This document shows positions 14,728 to 23,400 of a DNA stretch of 34,631 nucleotides, one piece after another. How positions within the stretch are numbered: the first letter of the stretch is position 1; each line of letters opens with the position of its first letter. The position numbers and the translations under genes are program-made. Below the pieces are notes generated by a model. That model was given only the letters and a program-made list of their open reading frames with translations, did not search any database and was not told the DNA's origin. This DNA comes from Candidatus Hydrogenedentota bacterium. Its GTDB lineage: Bacteria > Hydrogenedentota > Hydrogenedentia > Hydrogenedentales > CAITNO01. The stretch covers positions 1-34,631 of the forward strand of contig JAAYBJ010000049.1 in NCBI GenBank assembly GCA_012730105.1, written 5' to 3'.

Positions 14728-16015
14728 TGGCGCCGGGGAGGATAACCCCCGGGCCTACCTGGATTCGCTTATTTTGCACGGCATCAAGCTGGGGCTGCAG
14801 AATATCAGCGCCATGATGGAGGCCAGCGGACGACCCCACCTGTCCCGTCCGGTCATTCATGTGGCGGGCACCAACGGCAAGGGCAGTGTGCTCGCTTTTC
14901 TTGCTTCCATACTGAACGCTTCGGGGTACCGGGTGGGGCGCTTCACCAGTCCCCATCTCCTCGATGTGACGGAACGGTTTCTATTGGACGGTGTGCCCAT
15001 GCCCGAAGCGGCCTTGCGGGAAAATGTCGCCTGGTTCCAACAGGTCGCTGAAGCGACAGGACAGGTTCCAACTTTCTTTGAACTGAACACGGCCATGGCT
15101 TTTCGCTGGTTCGACCAACAGAAGGTGGATGTCGCCTTGATTGAGGTGGGCATGGGCGGGCGTTTCGATTCCACCAACATCGTCGCTCCCCTGGCCTGTG
15201 CCATTACCAATATTGATTATGACCACATGCAATACCTGGGAGATACCCTGGAAAAAATCGCGTTCGAAAAGGCGGGCATCCTCAAACCAGGCGTTCCTGC
15301 CGTGGTTGGCGTGACCAATGCCGGGGCTATGTCCGTCATTCAAAAACAGGCCCGGGAACTGGATGCACCCTTATTCGAAATTGACAAGGAATATGCGTTT
15401 TCCTCCGAGGGAACCCCGTGGATTCCGGAACTTGAGTATCAAGGCCTGGGCATGCATTTCCAGAGGATGACATTGGGCCTGGCAGGGCGGCATCAGCCGC
15501 AGAACGCCGCGATTGCCGTCAGTCTGGCCCTGCTTGTAAAGAAACACTTTGACCGCATTACCGGTGAGACGATCCGGGAAGGGCTGCGGACCGCCCGATG
15601 GCCCGGCCGTCTCGAACGGGTTCTCGATGATCCGCCTGTAATCATGGATGCCGCTCATAATACGGCGGGATGTCACACGGTCGCCGATGCGTTTGAGGAA
15701 AAGTGTGTGGTGGTTTTCTCCGTGTCTTCGGACAAGAATGCCGCGGGAATGATCGATATTCTGGCCCGGATTGCTGATCCGTTGATTTTAACCGCCTATC
15801 AGGGAGGGCGGGCGTTGTCGTTGGTGGATCTGTCCGCCCGCGCGGGGGAACACGGTGTGTTGTCCTTTCCTTCAATGAAGGAAGCCCTTGAACAGGGAAT
15901 GCGGCTGGCTTCCCGCAGGAAACCGCTTCTGATTACCGGCTCCATTTACGGGGCGGGGGAAGCGCGTCGTATCCTTATGGATTGTTACGGCGCCCGCCCG
16001 GTTGTTTTCCGGTAG
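14714..16015 (+). CDS. folC: Folylpolyglutamate synthase / dihydrofolate synthase
   Basis: The 433-residue product matches FolC, which joins glutamate to dihydropteroate and adds further glutamates to folates with ATP. Visible motifs are HVAGTNGKGS (P-loop, residues 50-58), GRFTSPHL, EVGMGGRFDSTN, ITNIDYDHMQYLGDTLEKIAFEKAGI and the C-terminal-domain MDAAHNTAG. Start ATG 14714 lies after GGGAGGC and overlaps the end of accD by 14 nt, so the frame opened from 14600 is not used at its full length. The order accD-folC is the same as in many proteobacteria, for example Escherichia coli. It is the last gene of the housekeeping operon; no clear terminator follows on the plus strand. Confidence 0.95.
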   Translation: MPFPDGAGEDNPRAYLDSLILHGIKLGLQNISAMMEASGRPHLSRPVIHVAGTNGKGSVLAFLASILNASGYRVGRFTSPHLLDVTERFLLDGVPMPEAALRENVAWFQQVAEATGQVPTFFELNTAMAFRWFDQQKVDVALIEVGMGGRFDSTNIVAPLACAITNIDYDHMQYLGDTLEKIAFEKAGILKPGVPAVVGVTNAGAMSVIQKQARELDAPLFEIDKEYAFSSEGTPWIPELEYQGLGMHFQRMTLGLAGRHQPQNAAIAVSLALLVKKHFDRITGETIREGLRTARWPGRLERVLDDPPVIMDAAHNTAGCHTVADAFEEKCVVVFSVSSDKNAAGMIDILARIADPLILTAYQGGRALSLVDLSARAGEHGVLSFPSMKEALEQGMRLASRRKPLLITGSIYGAGEARRILMDCYGARPVVFR

Positions 16016-16158
16016 TTGCGACGCCCGGTTTCTCCTATAGTTCCTCATGAATCCAAGAGCGCTTTTCAGGGCTGAACGGTATTATATTCTCCTCAATCTG
16101 TCCCCGAGTTCTTTGTTTGTTATTTCCAGGAAGCATTTCCAAGGTAATCGTTCCAAGT

Positions 16159-16194
16159 AAAAAAATGCCGGTTGCCGTTACCACGGCAACCGGC
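16159..16194 (-). terminator. Strong intrinsic terminator of the minus-strand surface protein gene
   Basis: Read on the minus strand, GCCGGTTGCCGT pairs perfectly with ACGGCAACCGGC over a 4-nt loop, followed by ATTTTTTT. It lies about 20 bp beyond the stop of the gene at 16215-17354 and also separates it from folC. Confidence 0.92.
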
Positions 16195-16214
16195 GTAATC
16201 AGGATTCGTGTTAC

Positions 16215-17354
16215 TTACCAGGGAAGTTTGATGAAACCACCACCACCGCCGCCTACACTCAGAACGATGCTGGCAATAATCAGGACCAGCAGGGCCAGAC
16301 CGCCCAGGAACAGGTTGGTGGGATCAAGCGGATCAAAGCCGTCGCAGCAGGCGCAGCGACCGGAGGAAATCACCAGGTCAACGGGAGAGAGTCCGATGGC
16401 AACCGCGCCTGCGGCGGGATCCTGGCTGATTACGCAGCCCTTGGGTATGTCATCACTGCATTCTTCCGTTACTGCGCCCACCACAAAGCAATTCGCGTTC
16501 AGGATTGCGGTGGCATCCGCAAGCGTTTCGCCCACGACGTCGGGCACTTCGAATTCACCGGTGCATTCAGGCTCGCCTTCCACAGGGGTTTCGCCTTCGC
16601 CCTCGACGGGTTCTTCGCCCTCGCCTTCGACGGGTTCTTCACCCTCGCCTTCGACGGGTTCTTCACCCTCGCCTTCGGGCAGTTCTTCGCCCTCGCCTTC
16701 AGGCAGTTCTTCACCTTCGCCTTCGGGCAGGACTTCACCTTCGCCTTCGGGCAGGACTTCACCTTCGCCTTCGGGTAGGACTTCGCCCTCGCCTTCGGGT
16801 AGGACTTCGCCCTCGCCTTCAGGCAGGACTTCACCTTCGCCTTCGGGCAGGACTTCACCTTCGCCTTCAGGCAGGATTTCGCCTTCACCTTCGGGCAGGA
16901 CTTCACCTTCGCCTTCGGGCAGGACTTCGCCTTCGCCCTCTACTACGACGGGGCACAGACCCAGGGGGTCGGTTACCGTTACGTTGAAGGTACATTCCGC
17001 AGGGCCTGATAAACCATCTGCCATGAGCACAATAAGCGGAACGGCTACTGGTTCGCCGATGTCGTCACAAGTGAACGTTGATTGTTCCACGGAAATTACA
17101 AACGCACTGGGATTGTTTTCATAGGCACCGGCACAATCCTGATACAGGTAAGTAATTGCTTCTGTGGAATAAAGCGCAGCGGCGGCGAAGACGCTGGCAA
17201 TACCGCTGTCATCCAATTCCACCGTGATGTCCTGGCAGGTTAATACCGGCGGGGCAGAGCTATCGCATTGTGACTGGGCATTGCCAGACAGCACAAGCCC
17301 CATAACGCACAGGCATGCGGTAAGCAGGAATGAATACTTTGAGTGTTGGTTCAT
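16215..17354 (-). CDS. Exported HYR-like / Glu-Gly stalk / PASTA / membrane-anchored surface protein
   Basis: The 379-residue product has a signal peptide (cleaved near residue 28), a beta-sandwich about 35-130 of HYR/Ig type (LTCQDITVELDDSG at the start, CTFNVTVTD at the end), 15 tandem copies of an 8-residue unit (144-263), a PASTA-like domain (VPDVVGETLADA, about 270-331), CACC, and a hydrophobic helix (about 348-367) ending GGGGGGFIKLPW. PASTA domains usually sit on penicillin-binding proteins or serine/threonine kinases and bind cell-wall fragments; here there is no kinase, which is unusual. I chose ATG 17354 because GGAGG lies 8 nt upstream. The gene has its own promoter and terminator, so it is a single-gene unit. 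Likely a wall- or membrane-attached spacer protein; its ligand is not known. Confidence 0.8.
   Translation of the reverse strand: MNQHSKYSFLLTACLCVMGLVLSGNAQSQCDSSAPPVLTCQDITVELDDSGIASVFAAAALYSTEAITYLYQDCAGAYENNPSAFVISVEQSTFTCDDIGEPVAVPLIVLMADGLSGPAECTFNVTVTDPLGLCPVVVEGEGEVLPEGEGEVLPEGEGEILPEGEGEVLPEGEGEVLPEGEGEVLPEGEGEVLPEGEGEVLPEGEGEVLPEGEGEELPEGEGEELPEGEGEEPVEGEGEEPVEGEGEEPVEGEGETPVEGEPECTGEFEVPDVVGETLADATAILNANCFVVGAVTEECSDDIPKGCVISQDPAAGAVAIGLSPVDLVISSGRCACCDGFDPLDPTNLFLGGLALLVLIIASIVLSVGGGGGGFIKLPW
16566..16925 (-). repeat. 24-bp tandem repeat encoding 15 copies of [VIE]LPEGEGE / EPVEGEGE
   Basis: Exactly 360 bp made of 15 units of 24 bp. The first nine (counted from the N-terminus) read VLPEGEGE or ILPEGEGE, two read ELPEGEGE, three EPVEGEGE, and the last TPVEGEPE. 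Grouping of identical variants shows stepwise local duplication. Confidence 0.95.
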
Positions 17355-17442
17355 AATGGTGGCCTCCATGTTTTTGTCCCGGTTAAGATAAACAGCGCAT
17401 CCCTTGACTGGTGCCCCTTTGGGGCCGCTCATAAGCGGAGTA

Positions 17443-17471
17443 ATTCTAGCAATAGAAACGCCAAAAGTCAA
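17443..17471 (-). promoter_or_regulatory. Sigma70-type promoter of the stalk protein gene
   Basis: On the minus strand, TTGACT (17471-17466) and TAGAAT (17448-17443) are separated by exactly 17 bp; each matches the consensus at five of six bases. The predicted transcript would start near 17436 with a leader of about 80 nt. Confidence 0.75.
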
Positions 17472-17562
17472 CAGAAAAATAATGTTTTTTGCCCATCGCT
17501 CCGAAATGTGCGATTAGTTTGGGGAAGACGGGTAATATCAATTTTAAAAGAGTCAAAAGTAA

Positions 17563-17589
17563 CTGGCTGTGCTGCCAGCGATTTTTTTT
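17563..17589 (+). terminator. Terminator-like hairpin upstream of the fusion hydrolase gene
   Basis: CTGGC (17563-17567) pairs with GCCAG (17574-17578), then CGA and eight T. The stem is only 5 bp. It sits about 95 bp before the ATG at 17684 and could be an attenuator, or only a block to upstream transcription. Confidence 0.4.
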
Positions 17590-17683
17590 CTCCCGGACGT
17601 TGTATGATATAAGGATTGTCACTACAGGAAGGCTTATTGGGATCCAGGTACCTGTAATCCCTGTCGGGTGAAAGGCGCGTTCG

Positions 17684-20209
17684 ATGCGTTTCGTTTTAAT
17701 CCCTCTGTTTTTAATGCTGGTCTTGGGTATTCAAGGGTACACGGAAGAGAAGCTGATCCCGTTGCTGGAACAAAACGCCGCCGCCGCGGGAGAGGCCATG
17801 GCCTTGTGTCATCACTATGTGAATGGGTGGCTGGCCCAGGCGGATCCCGAAACGGGACTATTGCCCCGGAATCTTACGGGAGACTCGTTCTGGAATGCTA
17901 AGGATGCCGCGGCTGACAATTATCCTTTCCTTGTGCTTACGTCCGGCATTTCAGGCTTGTACCATCTGCGGCGGTCGGCGGAGCATATTCTGGAGCAGGA
18001 ACAACGCCTGGCAAGCCGTGAAGATGGCTTGCCCGTTGTGTATGATTTTGGCGCCCGCGCTCGCTCGGAAAATAACGCCGCGCCCGATCTGATTTTTGGT
18101 GCCGCGGAATATGTCAAGGACGGGTTGATGCCGGTCGTGGAATGGATGGGGTCCGGACCCTGGCTGGACAGGATGCATGTGCTGGTGCGGGCCCTCTATG
18201 CTGAGGCGGAACGCACCCTTCCCCCGGACAAATCACCTTCGGAAAACGTCGAAGTATGCGGCGATCTGATGCAGGCCATGAGCCGCCTCTATTGGAATTC
18301 GGGGGATCCCTGGTATAAGGAACAATGCTTTCGCCTTGCGGACCGTTACTTGTTTGAACGGCCCGTGGCGTCCATGGAGACGATCCGGCTTCGAGACCAT
18401 GGTTGTGAAGTCATCGGGGGCCTGTCCGAAATATATGTCATTGCCGCCCGCGAGGATGCCGACAGACACGAACGGTATCGCCCGGCTTTGTACGCGCTCC
18501 TGGACCTGATAATGGAGAAGGGGATAAACGAGGATGGCATGATGCCGGAGTGGTTCAATCCGAAAAGCGGTGAACAGCAGTGGGAGCGCGTAAGTGACGG
18601 GTGGGGGTATGTTTATGACGCCTTCCTTACCGTTGCGTTGGTGGACAACAATGAGCGCTACAGGAATGCGGTTCTTCATGCCCTGAACAACATCCACAAG
18701 TACTTGGGCGCGGATTGGGAAGGGGGCAGCGCCGACGGATATGCCGACAGTATCGAAGGGGCCCTGAACTTGTTAAATCGTCTTCCCGTTGTCAACGCGT
18801 TTGAATGGGTTGACCAGTCAATGTGGCATGTCTTTGACCGGCAGCGGTCGGATGGAATCCTGGAGGGATGGCACGGCGACGGCAATTCGGCGCGCACTTC
18901 CCTGATGTACGCACTCTGGAAAACCCAGGGAACCGCCGTGCATCCATGGCGCGAGGATGTGCGTCTTGGTGGTGTGGTTGATGAACGGGGCGCGTTGCAC
19001 CTGCTGGTCAAAGCGGAATGGAAGTGGCAGGGCAACGTAGTTGTGGACCGCCCGCGCCATCGTGAGTACCTGAACCTGCCCCTGGAGTATCCTCGTATCA
19101 ACCAGTTTCCGGAATGGTTCACCGTATCGCGGGACGCTGAATATGTCGTCCAGATGAATGGGGAAGCGCCGGAAACCGTTTCAGGGGAAGTTCTCTGGCA
19201 GTTTCCGATGGTTTTGGAGCCCGGACAGCAATGTCACCTGGTCATTACACCGTTGACTGCGGGGAACCCCCCGAAAAAAGTCAGTGGTGATGGCTTCCGT
19301 GCCTTGAAATATACGCCCCGAACAGCCGCACAGGCGTTGGCATGGCAACAGGAAGTGCGCGCACATCTGGCCGATTTGCTTGGTGTGTCCCTGAAGCTTT
19401 CCGATGAAAGCGTAAAGATGGAATCCAGGGTGATTTCGGAGGGAAACAAAAGAGATTATTTGCGTCGGGATATTTTGCTGGGCATCGGGGCGGAACCGGA
19501 CATTCCCGCGATTTTGACGCTGCCGTTAAATAGGGGGGACGGTCCGTTTCCCGCAGTGGTTTGCATACATGGACATGGCGCCGACCGTGAGACCGTCTAC
19601 GAACAAGATAACGCCTATCATGGGTTTGCCGGGGCGCTTGCCGGCGCCGGGGTCGTGACGATCGCCGTGGATGTCGGGCAGCATCAGAAACGGGAAGCGA
19701 GCAAAACGCTGATGGGAGAGCGCCTGCAGGACCTCATGGGGTGTGTGGATTATCTGGAAACGCTGCCTGAGGTGGATTCCGGACGCATCGGATGCGCCGG
19801 TCTGTCCCTTGGGGGCGAAATGGCCATGTGGCTTGGCGCCATGGACACTCGTATTCGTGCGACGGTCAGCGCCGGGTTCTTAACCTTCATGAACCAGATG
19901 GAGCGCAACCACTGTATGTGCTGGAAAGAGGCGGGCATGCGGGAATTGATCGACTTTCCGGATATTTATGCGCTCGTCGCGCCACGCGCGCTTATGTGTC
20001 AGGTGGGACGTCAGGAACCTGTGACGCAATTCAATACGGTTTTGGCGGACAGGGCCTTCGGCCAACTCCATCAAACCTTTATGGATCTCAATGCCGGGAA
20101 TCGTGTCGTATTGGATATCCATGAAGGGGGACATGAAGTGGATCTTGCTACGATGGCGCCCTTTTTACTGGGAAACCTGTGTCCTGACAGGGCAACTGCC
20201 AAAATCTGA
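17684..20209 (+). CDS. Exported two-domain hydrolase: alpha/alpha-barrel-like region fused to alpha/beta hydrolase
   Basis: The 841-residue product has a signal peptide (to about residue 19). Residues about 30-420 are helical and rich in motifs of (alpha/alpha)6 glycoside hydrolases (NYPFLVLTSG, DHGCEVIGGLSEIY, DGWGYVYDAF, DSIEGALNLL). A beta-rich segment (about 430-530) follows. Residues about 545-838 are an alpha/beta hydrolase of the dienelactone-hydrolase/acetylxylan-esterase type: VCIHGHGADRETVY, nucleophile elbow G-L-S708-L-G-G, and His817 in EGGHEVD; the acid is probably near CQVGRQEP. I infer removal of an acyl group from a sugar chain together with glycan binding or cleavage by the first half, outside the cytoplasm. 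The ATG at 17684 follows GAAAGG. Substrate and glycoside hydrolase family are not assigned. Confidence 0.75.
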   Translation: MRFVLIPLFLMLVLGIQGYTEEKLIPLLEQNAAAAGEAMALCHHYVNGWLAQADPETGLLPRNLTGDSFWNAKDAAADNYPFLVLTSGISGLYHLRRSAEHILEQEQRLASREDGLPVVYDFGARARSENNAAPDLIFGAAEYVKDGLMPVVEWMGSGPWLDRMHVLVRALYAEAERTLPPDKSPSENVEVCGDLMQAMSRLYWNSGDPWYKEQCFRLADRYLFERPVASMETIRLRDHGCEVIGGLSEIYVIAAREDADRHERYRPALYALLDLIMEKGINEDGMMPEWFNPKSGEQQWERVSDGWGYVYDAFLTVALVDNNERYRNAVLHALNNIHKYLGADWEGGSADGYADSIEGALNLLNRLPVVNAFEWVDQSMWHVFDRQRSDGILEGWHGDGNSARTSLMYALWKTQGTAVHPWREDVRLGGVVDERGALHLLVKAEWKWQGNVVVDRPRHREYLNLPLEYPRINQFPEWFTVSRDAEYVVQMNGEAPETVSGEVLWQFPMVLEPGQQCHLVITPLTAGNPPKKVSGDGFRALKYTPRTAAQALAWQQEVRAHLADLLGVSLKLSDESVKMESRVISEGNKRDYLRRDILLGIGAEPDIPAILTLPLNRGDGPFPAVVCIHGHGADRETVYEQDNAYHGFAGALAGAGVVTIAVDVGQHQKREASKTLMGERLQDLMGCVDYLETLPEVDSGRIGCAGLSLGGEMAMWLGAMDTRIRATVSAGFLTFMNQMERNHCMCWKEAGMRELIDFPDIYALVAPRALMCQVGRQEPVTQFNTVLADRAFGQLHQTFMDLNAGNRVVLDIHEGGHEVDLATMAPFLLGNLCPDRATAKI

Positions 20210-20365
20210 AATAATCGGGACTATGCTTTACGAGGAAATTGTTTCATAGAAAAGAATTAATAATGCTATGCGGTGGTTCGGTATTATGAAATTTTTCACA
20301 GTAGGCCCTTGGTCGCAGGTGTTTTAATGGATGATTATTTTTGTGACTTTTTGACATGGATTGTG

Positions 20366-20371
20366 TATAAT
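20366..20371 (+). promoter_or_regulatory. Perfect TATAAT box upstream of the giant surface protein gene
   Basis: TATAAT lies about 125 bp before the chosen start. A TTGACA at 20351-20356 is only 9 bp away, too close to be its partner; TTGTGA (20341-20346) is 19 bp away. TTGACA could instead pair with CAATAT (20373-20378, 16-bp spacer). A promoter is likely here, the exact boxes are not. Confidence 0.45.
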
Positions 20372-20496
20372 TCAATATGACGTGATGCAGGATTTTTCCC
20401 TTCTCGTGAATATCCGATTGTTAGTCTTCAATTGTTTGATCGTTTAAGAAACAGGGTTGATGTTTATTGGTAAGCAGCACAAGGAACGATAAAATC

Positions 20497-23400
20497 ATGT
20501 TATGTTCTTCTTTCGTCTGCAAGCGGGCGGACAAAATGCATGTCGTTAGCGCGACACTCCTGTTTATTTGTTCCCTTTTACTGGCCGCGGTACCCTCTGC
20601 GCGGGCGGACCTGCTGGATGTCTATGAAAGCGATGGCATCTTGCGCGACCTCATCGTGCTGGAAGGGGACCTCGTGGAGATTAATACAGGCAGCAGTCCG
20701 CCTGTTTTCACGGTGGATGCATCCCCTATCGGGTACATCTACAAGGGGCGCGTAGTGGATGGAGCGGCCGTTTTTGATTTTGACGATGTATACATTGATC
20801 AAAGCATCAGTGTGTCCGTCCTTGGTAATCGTCCCTTGGTGATTTCGGCCAAGGGCGACATGACCGTGGGCGCTTCCTTTGATGTGTCCGCCGGTGTCGC
20901 GGGCGGCGGTTCGGGGGGCACGGGCGGACCTGCGGGCACAGGTGGCACGGGTGGTGCAGGCGGTGCGGGTGGTGCGGGTGGTGCGGGCGGTGTCGGCGGC
21001 GGCGGTGGCGATGCCAATCCCGCGTCCGCTCCGGGTGAAGACGGTGGTTTGGGCCTGGGTAGTGGCGCCGGACAGCCCGGGGAAGCTGGGTCTCCCGGTG
21101 GCGTAGCTTCCGGCACCGGCCAACGGGGTGGTTCCGGTTTTGGTAACCCTTTGGAATATGGCGGCGCGGGCGGCCAGTCCGGCCAGACGGGAGGTGCCGC
21201 GGGAACGGGCTCTACAATTGCCGGCGCGGCCCTGGGCGACAAAACGCGTGCGCTTTTGCTCGATGGACGCGGTGGTACGCTGGTTAACATCACATGGCCT
21301 GTGACCCTGACCTATGGTTTGCCCGGATCCGGAGGTAATGACGGCGATGACGGCGAGCCCGCGAGGACAGGCAATATTTTCAATTATGTGTATACCAACG
21401 CGACCGCTGGGGGTACGGGCGCTGTCGGATCTGCCGGTCAAGCGCCGGTATTCGCCGCTGACCCGTCCTCTCTGCTTCTTGCCGGTGGGCCTGGTGGCGG
21501 TGGCGGTGGTGGTGGCGCTGGCGGCGGCGGTGGTGGCGGCGGTGGTGGTGGCGGCGGCGGCCAAGGCGGTAACGGCGGCGGTGGCGGTGGCAGTACTGCT
21601 TTTGATAGTTTTACAATTTTGGGTATTTCTGTCCCGGCGATGGCTTTTGGTGGTGGTGGCGGCGGTGGTGCTGCCGGCGGCAGCACGGGTGTTGGTGGTG
21701 CTGGCGCTGGTGGTGGTGGCGGTGGCGGTATGTCTGGTGCCCCGGGCCAGCAGGGGGGCCAAGGTGGCTCTGCCGTTGGTAGCGCAGGACAGGCGGGCGG
21801 CGACGGGCAGTTGGATTTAGGCGGTTTTTTTGGCCAGGGCGGTGACCCGGGCACGGGCGGTGCGGGCGGCACCGGCGGCACCGGCGGCGCAGGTGGTGCA
21901 GGTGGCGCAGGTGGTCAGGGTGGTGTCGGTGCGGCTGGTGGCGGGTGTATTGTCCTCGCGGCGCGCGGACTTTTGGAGGTTAAAGAAGGGGCTCAATTTA
22001 ATATCTCCGCGGCGGTCCCGGGCACAGGCGCGGGTGGCGCTGCTGGCGGTGGTTCACGTACAGGCGCCGATGGCGATGATCCAAGCGCTGGCGGCGCGGG
22101 CGGCGCTTCCGGGGGCACCTTGTTTGAAGGTGCGATCCCGGGATGGCTTCTGGATATTCTCACCGGTGGTTCTGGCGGTTCGGGCGGTGATGGCGGCAGC
22201 GGCGGACGCGGCGGCGACAGTGCGACTGGTGGGACCGGCGGCGGCGGCGGCGCAGGCGGGTACGGCGCGCCGGGTATGGTAAAACTGGCGGGGTCCATTA
22301 TTCTGGTCGATCAGGCCGGTGCGGCGACGCCCCGGGTGGTCGCCAACAATGCCGGCGGTACCGCCCCTGAAAACAACGGCAAATTCAGCTTCATCTCCAA
22401 TATGACGGCTGCGGCGCGTGCGGCAAACCAGCCAGCCTTCAGCACCGCGAATGTCGCTAAAGGCTTTAATGCTTATGATGATTTCCTGAAGGCCTTTAAC
22501 GCCTATGTTTTCCTGGAAACACCGTTGATTCCGAATCTGCTCGGCGGTCCTGCCCAGCACGGCTGGTGTCTGGAGAATTACTGGAATCAGACGGAAGTCG
22601 AAGCGTTGGCGCCATCGGGCACCTTTGGCGACGTTACCTACTGGCAGTTCCCAAGTATTTTTGAGGGCTTCGACCAACTGGTGATCAAAAACACCGGTGG
22701 ACAAAGCACAATCCGTGACCTCACGCTTACTGTCGGCGACAACAATCCGAGGCTTATCCGCGGTAACGGCGGCGTGCCCGGAGAATTGCCTCCCTTGGCT
22801 TCCTGGACCACTACGGTGCCTGCCGGCGCGGCAGTTTTGATCAACGCCGAGGGCGAAGGTGCCGGAGAAGAGGGCAGCTTCTACGTCAGCGATGGCACCC
22901 TGGGCGACTTGATTGCCAACAGCGGCACGATTACTATTGATACGGGTGACCTGGGCGGCGGCCCGGGCACGCTTACCTTTGGTGGCAACACCTATGAAGC
23001 GCGCACGGATCTCCGGTATGACACCGGTCAGGAAGTGGCCGTCTTTGAGTTCGAAAACATTACCGTGGCCAGCGGGGTGACGGTTAACGTTATTGGCAAT
23101 AGGCCGCTGTCGCTTGCCGCGCGCAGTGATATCAATTGGGCGGCGGATGTGACCGTTCCCGCCGGTACGCTTGGTGGTGGTGCGGGCGGTACAGGGGGTG
23201 TAGGCGGTGTAGCGGGCACGGGCGGCACGGGTGGCACGGGCGGCACAGGTGGTGCTGGTGGCGGCGGTGGCCGCGGCGGCGGCGCGGATACCATCCGGGG
23301 CGCCCAGGGTAACGGTGAGCACGGTTTCCCGGGCTTGGCAGGCATTGCAGGCAATGCCGGCAGTCCTGGAGCAGGGGGAGAGCCAGGTGCCGACGGGACC

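Larger units (their letters stand above)
17355..17683. other. Divergent regulatory region
   Basis: It separates the minus-strand stalk protein from the plus-strand fusion hydrolase. It holds the minus-strand promoter (17443-17471), a plus-strand hairpin with T8 tract (17563-17589), and a poor TATGAT/TATAAG box near 17603-17613 that may serve the plus-strand gene. Confidence 0.55.

Noticed and set aside
16117-17124. 335-codon plus-strand frame rich in Ser-Pro repeats over the stalk gene
   Set aside because: It is the complement of the 24-bp repeat. The minus-strand reading has signal peptide, PASTA-like domain, promoter, ribosome site and terminator.
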